Source: Chloroflexota bacterium
Lineage (GTDB): Bacteria; Chloroflexota; Anaerolineae; Anaerolineales; UBA11657
Direction of reading: 5' to 3'
Length of the DNA stretch: 10,642 nt
NCBI GenBank assembly: GCA_003670425.1
Contig: QWRL01000075.1
Span: 1 to 10,642 of the forward strand
The notes beneath the pieces are model-generated. The model did not search any database and was not told the origin of the DNA. It saw only the letters and a program-made list of their open reading frames with translations. The number at the start of each line of letters is the position of its first letter. Within the stretch, counting starts at the first letter, position 1. A program made the position numbers and the translations under genes. Below, piece after piece: positions 1 through 8,044 of this stretch.

Positions 1-55
1 CAGCATCCGCCAGCGTGGCCAGCTGCACATTTCGAATCAGAAGGTCGGCTTGCAT
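1..55 (-). CDS. hutI: Imidazolonepropionase (probable), N-terminal fragment cut by window edge
   Basis: Only the first 18 codons lie in the window; the reading frame begins at an ATG at 55 and runs off the left edge. The peptide starts MQADLLIRNVQLATLADA, the style of an amidohydrolase N-terminus (a short beta strand of the form DLLIRNxxLxT). This is common in imidazolonepropionase and related HutI/HutF-type metal-dependent hydrolases. HutI hydrolyses 4-imidazolone-5-propionate to N-formimino-L-glutamate, the step after HutU. The gene follows hutH by 26 bp on the same strand, which supports co-transcription and the hut assignment. No strong Shine-Dalgarno sequence is visible before the ATG. 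The assignment rests on context plus a very short peptide, so another amidohydrolase such as HutF is possible. Confidence 0.62.
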   Translation of the reverse strand, partial: MQADLLIRNVQLATLADA

Positions 56-81
56 GCGGGGCGGATCTGGCTGTACGCGCG

Positions 82-1626
82 TCAGGGCTGCGCCCAAGAT
101 GGCAGCACGCTGCCGGCAAAGCGCGTAAAGCTGTCCGCATCAATCAGCGCTTCCACCGCCGCAATGTCTGGCGCAAAAAAGCGGTCCTGATCGTAGGCGG
201 GCACGCGCGTGCGGATTGCTGCGTGCACTTGCTCCAGCGCCGCCGAACTGCGCAGTGGGCGGTGGAACTCAATGCCCTGCGCTGCAGCCAGCAGCTCGAT
301 GGCAATGATGTGGCGCACGTTCAGCGCCATGTCCGCCAGTTTGCGCGCGGCAAAGGTGGCCATGGACACATGGTCTTCCTGGTTTGCGCTGGTGGGCAGC
401 GAGTCCACGCTGGCGGGATGCGCCAGCGTTTTGTTCTCGCTGGCGAGGGCGGCCGCAGTTACATGCGCAATCATGAAGCCGGAGTTCAGCCCGGCTGCGC
501 TTACCAAAAATGGCGGCAGGCCGGAGATGGATGCATCAATCAGCAGCGCAATGCGCCGCTCAGAAAGTGCGCCGACTTCGGCAATTGCCAGCGCGAGCGT
601 GTCCGCTGCAAATGCCACGGGCTCCGCATGAAAGTTCCCGCCAGACAGCACCTCGCCCGCACCGGAGGCGGGGTCCACAAAAATCAGCGGGTTGTCCGAC
701 ACGGCATTGGCTTCCACCAGCAGCGTGCGCGCAGCATTGCGCATGAGCTCGAGGCAGGCGCCCATCACCTGCGGCTGGCAGCGCAGCGAGTACGGATCCT
801 GCACGCGGTCATCGCCCTCGCGATGCGATGCCCGAATGGCGCTGCCCGCCAGCAGCTCGCGGTACAGGCGCGCCACATCAATTTGGGCAGCGTGCCCGCG
901 CACGGCCTGGATGCGCGCGTCAAATGGCGCATCTGACCCCTTGGCTGCATCCACGCTGAGCGCGCCAGCCACCACTGCGGCGGCAAACACCTGCTCCGCG
1001 CGCAGCAAGCCCTTCAGGGCAATGCCCGTGGACACTTGCGTGCCGTTCAGCAGCGCAAGGCCTTCTTTGGCAGCAAGTTTTACGGGCTGGATGCCGGCTG
1101 CTTGCAGTGCCGGTGCTGCATCCATCGCAATTCCGCCCACGCGCACGGTCCCCTCGCCCATCAGCGGCAGCGTCAGGTGTGCCAGTGGTGCCAGGTCGCC
1201 TGAGGCGCCCACCGAGCCCTGGCACGGAATGCACGCCCAAATTTGCGCGTTGTACATGGCAAGCAGGGTGTCGATCACAACTTCGCGAATGCCGGAGTGG
1301 CCGCGCGCAAGCGACGCAATCTTGAGTGCGAGGATCAGGCGCACGGTATCGTCGTCCAGCAGTGCGCCAACGCCAACAGCGTGCGAGCGCACGAGGTTGG
1401 CCTGCAGCTGCTCGAGCTGCGCATCGGCAATTCTTATTTTTGCAAGCTTGCCAAAGCCGGTGTTGATGCCGTAAGCCGGCTCGCCTTTGGCAACGATAGC
1501 CTGCACTGCGCGGGCACTGGCTGCAATTGCGGCGCGGCAGTCTGCTTGCAGCGCCAGCGGCTGAAAGCGGCCGGCCATGGCGCGCAGGTCGGCGAGGGTG
1601 AGCTGTCCCGGATTAAGCGCCAGCAT
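82..1626 (-). CDS. hutH: Histidine ammonia-lyase (histidase)
   Basis: A 514-residue cytoplasmic enzyme that deaminates L-histidine to trans-urocanate and ammonia, the first step of histidine degradation. The motif GSVGASGDLAPLAHL is present, and Ala-Ser-Gly at residues 141-143 is the tripeptide that cyclises into the MIO electrophilic cofactor in this family. YGINTGFG near residues 52-59 carries the conserved active-site tyrosine. SDNPLIF and the Q/E-rich NQEDHVSM segment further on are also typical of aromatic amino acid ammonia-lyases. Length matches the usual size of about 510 residues and the numbering is within one residue of the Pseudomonas enzyme as I recall it. The gene follows hutU by 17 bp and precedes the probable hutI by 26 bp, so it is mid-operon. 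No strong ribosome binding site precedes the ATG. No key residue is missing. Confidence 0.97.
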   Translation of the reverse strand: MLALNPGQLTLADLRAMAGRFQPLALQADCRAAIAASARAVQAIVAKGEPAYGINTGFGKLAKIRIADAQLEQLQANLVRSHAVGVGALLDDDTVRLILALKIASLARGHSGIREVVIDTLLAMYNAQIWACIPCQGSVGASGDLAPLAHLTLPLMGEGTVRVGGIAMDAAPALQAAGIQPVKLAAKEGLALLNGTQVSTGIALKGLLRAEQVFAAAVVAGALSVDAAKGSDAPFDARIQAVRGHAAQIDVARLYRELLAGSAIRASHREGDDRVQDPYSLRCQPQVMGACLELMRNAARTLLVEANAVSDNPLIFVDPASGAGEVLSGGNFHAEPVAFAADTLALAIAEVGALSERRIALLIDASISGLPPFLVSAAGLNSGFMIAHVTAAALASENKTLAHPASVDSLPTSANQEDHVSMATFAARKLADMALNVRHIIAIELLAAAQGIEFHRPLRSSAALEQVHAAIRTRVPAYDQDRFFAPDIAAVEALIDADSFTRFAGSVLPSWAQP

Positions 1627-1643
1627 GCAGCAGCACTTTTTGA

Positions 1644-3350
<1,707 letters not shown>

Positions 3351-3467
3351 GGCTGCTGCTAGCTTTGTCCGCCGCGCGCACAGGCCGGCAACACGGCAGC
3401 CACCTGCAAACTGCCGATGGGGACGCGCAGTTGTTTTTCCATGCTTGTATTATCCATTGAAGTGCAC

Positions 3468-3498
3468 AAATTGTTTTTGAGTCCGCCTTCAACAATTT
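3468..3498. promoter_or_regulatory. Spaced inverted repeat between hutU and the DapF-like gene, possible operator
   Basis: The arms AAATTGTT (3468-3475) and AACAATTT (3491-3498) are perfect reverse complements separated by 15 bp. Their centres are 23 bp apart, about two helical turns. The element sits in the divergent promoter region, upstream of both genes. This geometry would suit a dimeric regulator binding one face of the DNA. It does not look like a known HutC site to me. AT-rich arms can occur by chance in an AT-rich promoter region, so the call is weak. Confidence 0.3.
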
Positions 3499-3515
3499 CA
3501 AACTGGGCGCTCCGG

Positions 3516-3521
3516 TACAAT
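3516..3521 (+). promoter_or_regulatory. Candidate -10 hexamer (TACAAT) of the DapF-like gene
   Basis: TACAAT in the context CCGGTACAATGCTGC matches the -10 consensus in 5 of 6 positions and lies 29 bp before the ATG at 3551. No good -35 hexamer is present 16-18 bp upstream. The promoter is therefore weak, activator-dependent, or misplaced. Confidence 0.35.
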
Positions 3522-3550
3522 GCTGCGCGCATGCAGTGGTGCTAAATATC

Positions 3551-4384
3551 ATGAAGTTTCAAAAGTATCAGGCGCTTGGCAATGACTACCTGGTGCTGCA
3601 AGACGCAGCGTTGCCGCCAGCCCCAAGCCTTGTGCAGCAGTTGTGCCATCGCCAGTTGGGCGCCGGCGCGGACGGCGTGCTGTGGCCGGTGCCAACCGCC
3701 CCGGCCGGCGGCTTTGCAGTGCGCATCTTCAACCCCGATGGCTCAGAGGCTGAGACCAGTGGCAACGGCCTGCGCATTTTTGCGCGCTACCTGTGGGATT
3801 GCGGGCTGGTGTCCGGCGAGCCATTTGCAGTAACAACGCCGGCAGCAGTAGTGCAGTGCCGGGTGCTGGCCGGTGGCGCAGCCGTGCAGGTGCAGCTCGG
3901 GCGCGCCCGCTTTGACAGCAGCGCCATTCCTGTGGCAGGTGCAGCGCGTGCGGTTGTCAATGAGCCGCTGCAAGTGGCTGGCCGGCTGCTGCACATCACT
4001 GCGGTTAGCGTCGGCAATCCGCATTGCGTGGTGCCGCTGGCGCGCATCTCGCCCGCGCTGGTACGGCGCCTGGGTCCGCTGCTGGAGCGCCATGCGCTCT
4101 TCCCGCAGCGCACCAATGTGCAGCTGGTGCGTGTGCTTGATGCCCACCAAATTCAGATTGAGATTTGGGAACGCGGCGCCGGCTACACGCTGGCATCGGG
4201 CAGCAGCAGTTGCGCTGCGGCTGCGGCCTGCGTGCGCCTGGGTTTGTGCCAGTCCCCGCTGCAAGTGCGCATGCCGGGCGGGCTGCTGCAGGTGCAGGTG
4301 GCGCCGGATTACAGCGTTACGCTTGAGGGCCCAGCGCAAAAAGTTTACGAGGGAGTGGCTGCGGCAGAAGATCTAAGTCCCTAA
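3551..4384 (+). CDS. dapF: Diaminopimelate-epimerase-family protein with both catalytic Cys replaced by Ser
   Basis: The protein is 277 residues long if started at the ATG at 3551. An in-frame GTG at 3536 would add five residues, but the family N-terminus (here KYQALGNDYLVL) starts immediately after this ATG. DapF interconverts LL- and meso-diaminopimelate for lysine and peptidoglycan synthesis, using two cysteines as acid and base. The fold signatures are present: GNDYLVL (residues 10-16), GAGADGVL (37-44), IFNPDGSEAE (59-68), SVGNPHCV (153-160), FPQRTNV (184-190) and ERGAGYTLASG (207-217). In the two catalytic motifs the usual CGNG reads SGNG (Ser70) and the usual ACGTG reads ASGSS (Ser216). 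I recall serine-containing motifs in some DapF-annotated branches of other phyla, but cannot check this here. It stands apart from typical dapF partners and diverges from hutUH, so it could be a true DapF, an epimerase for another amino acid, or a non-catalytic paralogue. No clear Shine-Dalgarno sequence is present. Confidence 0.85.
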   Translation: MKFQKYQALGNDYLVLQDAALPPAPSLVQQLCHRQLGAGADGVLWPVPTAPAGGFAVRIFNPDGSEAETSGNGLRIFARYLWDCGLVSGEPFAVTTPAAVVQCRVLAGGAAVQVQLGRARFDSSAIPVAGAARAVVNEPLQVAGRLLHITAVSVGNPHCVVPLARISPALVRRLGPLLERHALFPQRTNVQLVRVLDAHQIQIEIWERGAGYTLASGSSSCAAAAACVRLGLCQSPLQVRMPGGLLQVQVAPDYSVTLEGPAQKVYEGVAAAEDLSP

Positions 4385-4473
4385 TGCGCGTAATTGATTG
4401 TTGGGCGCATAATAAATGCACCAGCGCGAACAACTGCAATAACAGTTAAACTTATTTTCGGTTTCCAAATCAA

Positions 4474-5637
4474 ATGAGTACAACACCCGCCGTGGTGCAT
4501 CTGCCGCCGCGCCTGTTTGTGGGCGCATGTTTGGCAGCCGCACTGGTGATTGCGGCGGCTGCGCGCAGCGGTGCCGCCATTCCAGTGTGGCTGCTGCCGG
4601 TCGAGGTCGGCGCCACCATCCTCAGTCTCTTTCTGCTCGGCTCCTTCACATACCAGTTGGAGAAGGGCGCACTTACCTACGGCATGAGCCTTGTGATGAG
4701 CGCAACTTTTGCGGGCAGCGCCTGGGCGCAGCAGGGCTTGCAGGGTGGATTCAGTTCTGCCGAGCTGCGCGGCTGGCTGGGTGTGCTGCAGGCAGCCACA
4801 GCCACGCCAGCTGCTCTTTTCCACATTTTGGATGAGCTGATTCATCTGGACACGATGCTCTTCATCCTTGGGCTTGCTTTTTTTGTTGCGTGCATTGCAC
4901 ACACGCGCGTGCTGGAAGAGGCGGCATTTTATCTGCTGCGCCGCAATGCGGGCGCAGTGCTGCCCACAGTCATCGCCATTACAGCAGCGGTTGCAGCCGC
5001 CTCCGGCATCTTCAGCGGTGTTTCCATGATTGGGCTGGCCATCCGCACGCTGGTCATCATTTTGCTGCTGGCGCAGGCGCCGCCGCATCTGGTGCGCTAT
5101 GCGGTCATCGTGTGCACCGCCGTCACCACCGTGTGCGGCATGTGGCTGGCGTATGGCGAGCCGCCAAACTTGATCATGAAAGCCAACCTGATTAATCCTG
5201 CCACCGGCATGCCGTACCTGACGGATGGTTTCTTTCTGCTGTACTGCCTGCCGGCCGCCGTGCTCACCTATGGCTGCGTGGCATGGAGTCTGCGGCAGGA
5301 AATAGGCGGCTTGCGGGTGGACCTTGCCAAGCTGGATGTGCTCGATGCGAACGCTGCCGCCGTGCGCTTTTTACAGGCGGCGCGCCACGGAGAGGTGCTG
5401 ATGCCGGTGGAGTTTGCGGAGGCGCACGCAGCCGAGCGGCGCGCACACACCGCCGGCGCGGTGGGACGGAGAGGTGCTGATGCCGGTGGAGTTTGCGGAG
5501 GCGCACGCGGCCGAGCTGGGCGCACACACCGCCGGTGTGGTGGAGCGCACGCGCACAGGCGAAGCGCTGGGTCTGGCGCTGGTGCACGCGGGCGTGGCGC
5601 AGCCGCTGCGCAAGCTGCTGCTTGGCCGCTTCATTGA
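4474..5637 (+). CDS. Putative Na+/H+ antiporter-like membrane protein, N-terminal part (frameshifted)
   Basis: This is the 5' part of a multi-span inner-membrane transporter. The real protein sequence extends from the ATG at 4474 to about 5465 (about 330 residues). After that the frame gives only Gly/Arg/Ala-rich out-of-frame residues to a stop at 5637. Hydrophobic helices are visible at about residues 14-32, 37-55, 65-85, 125-145 and 160-200 and near 250-270. The segments LDELIHLDTMLFILGLAFF, SGIFSGVSMIGLAIRT and WLAYGEPPNLIMKANL resemble the ion-transporter (NhaD/ArsB-like) superfamily, and the whole resembles proteins annotated as putative Na+/H+ antiporters. A soluble segment begins near LRQEIGGLRVDLAKLD. 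The break falls at the junction of a short tandem duplication, and the remainder is encoded in the next frame (5414-6622). Collapsing one 79-bp copy restores a single open gene. So does removing one G from the GGG run at 5463-5465. The ion specificity is inferred. Confidence 0.7.
   Translation: MSTTPAVVHLPPRLFVGACLAAALVIAAAARSGAAIPVWLLPVEVGATILSLFLLGSFTYQLEKGALTYGMSLVMSATFAGSAWAQQGLQGGFSSAELRGWLGVLQAATATPAALFHILDELIHLDTMLFILGLAFFVACIAHTRVLEEAAFYLLRRNAGAVLPTVIAITAAVAAASGIFSGVSMIGLAIRTLVIILLLAQAPPHLVRYAVIVCTAVTTVCGMWLAYGEPPNLIMKANLINPATGMPYLTDGFFLLYCLPAAVLTYGCVAWSLRQEIGGLRVDLAKLDVLDANAAAVRFLQAARHGEVLMPVEFAEAHAAERRAHTAGAVGRRGADAGGVCGGARGRAGRTHRRCGGAHAHRRSAGSGAGARGRGAAAAQAAAWPLH
5387..5544 (+). 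repeat. Tandem duplication, two 79-bp copies, inside the transporter gene
   Basis: Copy 1 is 5387-5465 and copy 2 is 5466-5544, with about 73 of 79 positions identical by eye and the first 43 identical without a break. Both copies encode GEVLMPVEFAEAHAAE followed by xxAHTAG. In copy 1 the coding frame is that of the upstream part, and in copy 2 that of the downstream part. Because 79 is not a multiple of three, the duplication shifts the frame by one. The copies align better as 26 codons each if one G of the GGG run at 5463-5465 is extra. Confidence 0.9.
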
Positions 5638-6622
5638 CTCCTCCTTGGCAGACGCGCTTGACCGGCACTATGTGCTGGAGAGCCAGCACCTGAGCCCCGG
5701 CTTGGATGAAGGCGAGGTGGTGATTGCGCGCGCGCTAGCGGCGCTGGACAAGCGCCGCATTGCAGCGCGCCGCACCGGCCTGCTGGCGGCGCTGCCCTTT
5801 GGCGTTCTGCTGGTGCTGCATGCCCTGAACCATAATCTACCGGTGTTCCTCGCTGCCTTTGCCGGTTTTGCCGTGGCGCTGGCGGCAATTTGGAATCTGC
5901 CCGAAATGCGCGCGGCCGCGCTGCGCGCCGGCTGGCTGGAGTTCAGTGAGTATTTATTTTTGCTGCCGTTGTTCTTTTCAATCTCACTGCTCACCCGTTC
6001 CGGATTCTTCGGGCAGTTTCAGCAGATGATAGAAATTGGCAGCCTCACAATGGGGCATCTGCCGGTGTTCCTCGCTGCCTTTGCCGGTTTTGCCGTGGCG
6101 CTGGCGGCAATTTGGAATCTGCCCGAAATGCGCGCGGCCGCGCTGCGCGCCGGCTGGCTGGAGTTCAGCGAGTATTTATTTTTGCTGCCGTTGTTCTTTT
6201 CAATTTCACTGCTCACCCGTTCCGGATTCTTCGGTCAGTTTCAGCAGTTGATAGAAATCGGCAGCCGCACAATGGGGCCGGCCAGCATGGCGCTGGCGCA
6301 ATTCTTTGGCAGCAGCGTGCTGTCCGCACTTTTGGACAACAATGTGGTTGCGGATTTTGCGGCGCGTGCCATTCAGGGGCTGCCGACAGCGCTGATCCTC
6401 TTGTTTTCCATGAGCCAGATTGCGGGCTACGCGCTGGGCGGCTGCTGGACGCACATCGGTTCGGCGCAATCGGTGGTGGCATATGCATTCATCCGGCGCG
6501 ACCTGGACCCGCGCTTCGGCCCGCTGCAATACGTGCGCGCCGTCAGCCCGCTGCTGGCCATGATGGCGGTGGTGCTGACGCTTTACATTTGCGTCGTGGC
6601 CTACGTTACAAGCGGCGGCTAG
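5414..6622 (+). CDS. Putative Na+/H+ antiporter-like membrane protein, C-terminal part (frameshifted)
   Basis: This is the 3' part of the transporter that starts at 4474. The open frame extends back to a TTG at 5414, but those first residues are out-of-frame readings of repeat copy 1. Genuine sequence starts near 5465 with DGEVLMPVEF and ends at the TAG at 6620-6622. A hydrophilic, charged segment (VERTRTGEALGLALVHAG to LAALDKRRIAARR) is followed by hydrophobic helices. These include two almost identical 74-residue blocks containing LPVFLAAFAGFAVALAAIW and EYLFLLPLFFSISLLTRSG, then SALLDNNVVADFAARAI and a terminal helix. SALLDNN is reminiscent of the conserved loop near the ion site of NhaD-type antiporters, which is inference. 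With both duplications kept and the frame repaired the protein would be about 715 residues; with single copies about 615. As written the gene cannot make one full-length chain without frameshifting. It converges on rmuC with 15 bp between the two stop codons. Confidence 0.7.
   Translation: MRRRTQPSGAHTPPARWDGEVLMPVEFAEAHAAELGAHTAGVVERTRTGEALGLALVHAGVAQPLRKLLLGRFIDSSLADALDRHYVLESQHLSPGLDEGEVVIARALAALDKRRIAARRTGLLAALPFGVLLVLHALNHNLPVFLAAFAGFAVALAAIWNLPEMRAAALRAGWLEFSEYLFLLPLFFSISLLTRSGFFGQFQQMIEIGSLTMGHLPVFLAAFAGFAVALAAIWNLPEMRAAALRAGWLEFSEYLFLLPLFFSISLLTRSGFFGQFQQLIEIGSRTMGPASMALAQFFGSSVLSALLDNNVVADFAARAIQGLPTALILLFSMSQIAGYALGGCWTHIGSAQSVVAYAFIRRDLDPRFGPLQYVRAVSPLLAMMAVVLTLYICVVAYVTSGG
5835..6278 (+). 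repeat. In-frame tandem duplication, two 222-bp copies, inside the transporter gene
   Basis: Copy 1 is 5835-6056 and copy 2 is 6057-6278. I count 7 mismatches in 222 positions (about 97% identity). The period is exactly 74 codons, so the frame is kept. Five of the seven differences are synonymous; the others change Met to Leu and Leu to Arg. Each copy encodes two hydrophobic segments, so the extra copy would add an even number of membrane passes. Confidence 0.95.
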
Positions 6623-6627
6623 CCGCC
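6614..6627. repeat. Perfect 14-bp palindrome over the transporter stop codon
   Basis: GGCGGCTAGCCGCC reads the same on both strands and includes the TAG stop at 6620-6622. It lies just before the convergent end of rmuC at 6638. It could form a short stem in either transcript and help end transcription between convergent genes. However, there is almost no loop and no T-tract, so it is not a standard intrinsic terminator. Confidence 0.35.
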
Positions 6628-6637
6628 AACATCGCGC

Positions 6638-7999
6638 TTAATCGTCTTCGGCGGCGAGATCATCCGCGGGCTCGTCGGCATCGCCCAGCAGGGCAAGCGC
6701 CTGCGGCTCTGGCAGCTCCTCCACATTGCGCAGCTGCTTTGTGATGGCGCGGGTGCGCACCTCCGCTTTTTCCACAACGTTGGTTGCCTGCTGCAGTTTC
6801 TCGCGCACCTTCTGCAGCACATCGTTGTACTTTCCAAACTCGGTCTTCACCGCACCCAGCACCTGCCAGATCTCACTGGTGCGCTTTTCAATTGCCAGCG
6901 TGCGGAAACCCATTTGCAGCGCGTTGAGCAGCGCAGCCAGCGTGGTGGGGCCGGCCAGCACCACGCGGTGGTCGCGCTGCAGGCTCTCCACAATGTCCGG
7001 CACGCGCAGCACCTCCGCATACAAACCCTCCAGCGGCAAAAACAATACGGCGAAGTCCGTTGTGTGCGGCGGCTCGATGTACTTGTCCTTGATGGTGCGC
7101 GCTTCTTCGCGCACGCGCTGCTCAAGGGCTTTGCGCGCGGAGTCGGCTGCGGGCTTGTCGCCTTCGTCCAGCGCGCTGTTCAGGCGCTCATAATCCTCTT
7201 TGGGAAACTTGGCATCGATGGGCAGCCAGACCACATGTTGCGCATCGGCGGATTGGCCGGGCAGCCGGATGGCAAACTCCACGCGGTCCGCCGAACCCGG
7301 CTTGGTGGCCACGTTCTTTGCGTATTGCTCGGTGGTAAGCACTTGCTCCAGCAGCGCACTGAGCTGCATTTCACCCCAGGTGCCGCGCGTCTTCACATTT
7401 GAGAGCATGCGCTTCAAGTCACCCACGCCGCTGGCCAGTGCCTGCATTTCTCCCAGCCCTTGATGCACGCGCTCCAGCCGTTCACTCACCAGCTTGAAGC
7501 TCTCGCTCAGGCGCGTCTCCAGTGTGCTCTGCAGCTTTTCGTCCACCGTCATGCGCATCTGTTCCAGCCGGCCGGCGTTGTCCGTTTGCAGCTGCGTCAG
7601 CTTGGTCTCCACCGTCTGGCGCACGGCTTCCAGCTTCTCCTCATTGCTGTGCGCCAGCAGCGCCAGCTGCGCAGCCAGCTCTTCGCGCTGCGCCTTGGAG
7701 CTGTCTGTGCCCTGCTGCCGGATGCGGTCCAGATTTTCCGTGATGCCTTTGTGTTGGTCCTGCAGTACGCGCGCCAGCTCGGTGCGCAGCTGCGCAGTGC
7801 CTTTGCCGGCTTCGTCACGGTTGCGCACCAGCTCATCGCGCAGGCGCGCCTCAAATTTTTCCTGTTCCTTGGCGCCCGCGTCTATTTGGCGCAGCACATC
7901 GTCGGCGGGCGGGCTGCGGCGCTGGCGCATTGCCAGCAGTTGGAGCACAATCACAACGCTGGTTGCCGCCAGGAGCAGCGTGCCGATCAGAGTAGACAT
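6638..7999 (-). CDS. rmuC: DNA recombination protein RmuC homologue
   Basis: The protein is 453 residues long if started at the ATG at 7999 (MSTLIGTLLLAATSV). An in-frame ATG at 8017 would add MYDNGA, which is less likely because the membrane anchor begins right after the second Met. RmuC family proteins limit recombination at inverted repeats in E. coli and are predicted nuclease-fold proteins. Residues about 4-25 form one membrane helix. Residues about 35-185 are charged and Gln/Glu/Leu-rich, consistent with a long coiled coil. The C-terminal half holds the RmuC domain with segments such as RGTWGEMQLSALLEQVL, PIDAKFPKEDYERL, VLFLPLEGLYAEVLR and VVLAGPTTLAALLNALQMGFR. The tail is acidic (ADEPADDLAAEDD). 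Length is close to the family norm. It diverges from the inhibitor gene at 8045 and shares a very short promoter region with it. Confidence 0.95.
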   Translation of the reverse strand: MSTLIGTLLLAATSVVIVLQLLAMRQRRSPPADDVLRQIDAGAKEQEKFEARLRDELVRNRDEAGKGTAQLRTELARVLQDQHKGITENLDRIRQQGTDSSKAQREELAAQLALLAHSNEEKLEAVRQTVETKLTQLQTDNAGRLEQMRMTVDEKLQSTLETRLSESFKLVSERLERVHQGLGEMQALASGVGDLKRMLSNVKTRGTWGEMQLSALLEQVLTTEQYAKNVATKPGSADRVEFAIRLPGQSADAQHVVWLPIDAKFPKEDYERLNSALDEGDKPAADSARKALEQRVREEARTIKDKYIEPPHTTDFAVLFLPLEGLYAEVLRVPDIVESLQRDHRVVLAGPTTLAALLNALQMGFRTLAIEKRTSEIWQVLGAVKTEFGKYNDVLQKVREKLQQATNVVEKAEVRTRAITKQLRNVEELPEPQALALLGDADEPADDLAAEDD

Positions 8000-8005
8000 G
8001 GCGCC

Positions 8006-8011
8006 ATTATC
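8006..8011 (-). promoter_or_regulatory. Candidate -10 hexamer of rmuC implying a leaderless mRNA
   Basis: On the minus strand GATAAT is followed by exactly 6 nt (GGCGCC) and then the rmuC ATG. A transcript started 7 nt after the hexamer would begin at the A of the ATG. There is no Shine-Dalgarno sequence, which fits leaderless initiation. The -35 region is not convincing. Confidence 0.35.
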
Positions 8012-8032
8012 ATACAAACACGGGGTTCATGC

Positions 8033-8038
8033 GATACT
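8033..8038 (+). promoter_or_regulatory. Candidate -10 hexamer of the chagasin-like gene implying a leaderless mRNA
   Basis: GATACT is followed by exactly 6 nt (TTTGCA) and then the ATG at 8045. This mirrors the geometry of the rmuC promoter on the other strand. No Shine-Dalgarno sequence precedes the ATG. The -35 is weak. Confidence 0.35.
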
Positions 8039-8044
8039 TTTGCA

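Noticed and set aside
4432..4447. AACTG-CAATAA-CAGTT small inverted repeat before the transporter gene as a terminator or operator
   Set aside because: A 5-bp AT-leaning stem with no clear T-tract directly after it is too weak to support a call. The 89-bp gap otherwise shows no convincing promoter or Shine-Dalgarno site.
4381..5088. Minus-strand 235-codon frame opposite the transporter N-terminus
   Set aside because: The Gln/His/Cys/Arg-rich peptide lacks any domain, while the plus strand encodes clear transmembrane segments.
5387..6278. Tandem repeats as CRISPR or a mobile element
   Set aside because: There are only two copies of each unit, no spacers, no terminal inverted repeats and no transposase; the copies are coding and continue the transporter protein.
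7460..8044. Upstream extension of the chagasin-like frame through rmuC
   Set aside because: It is antisense to the RmuC coiled coil and encodes Gln/His/Leu-rich shadow sequence. The ATG at 8045 gives a proper signal peptide.
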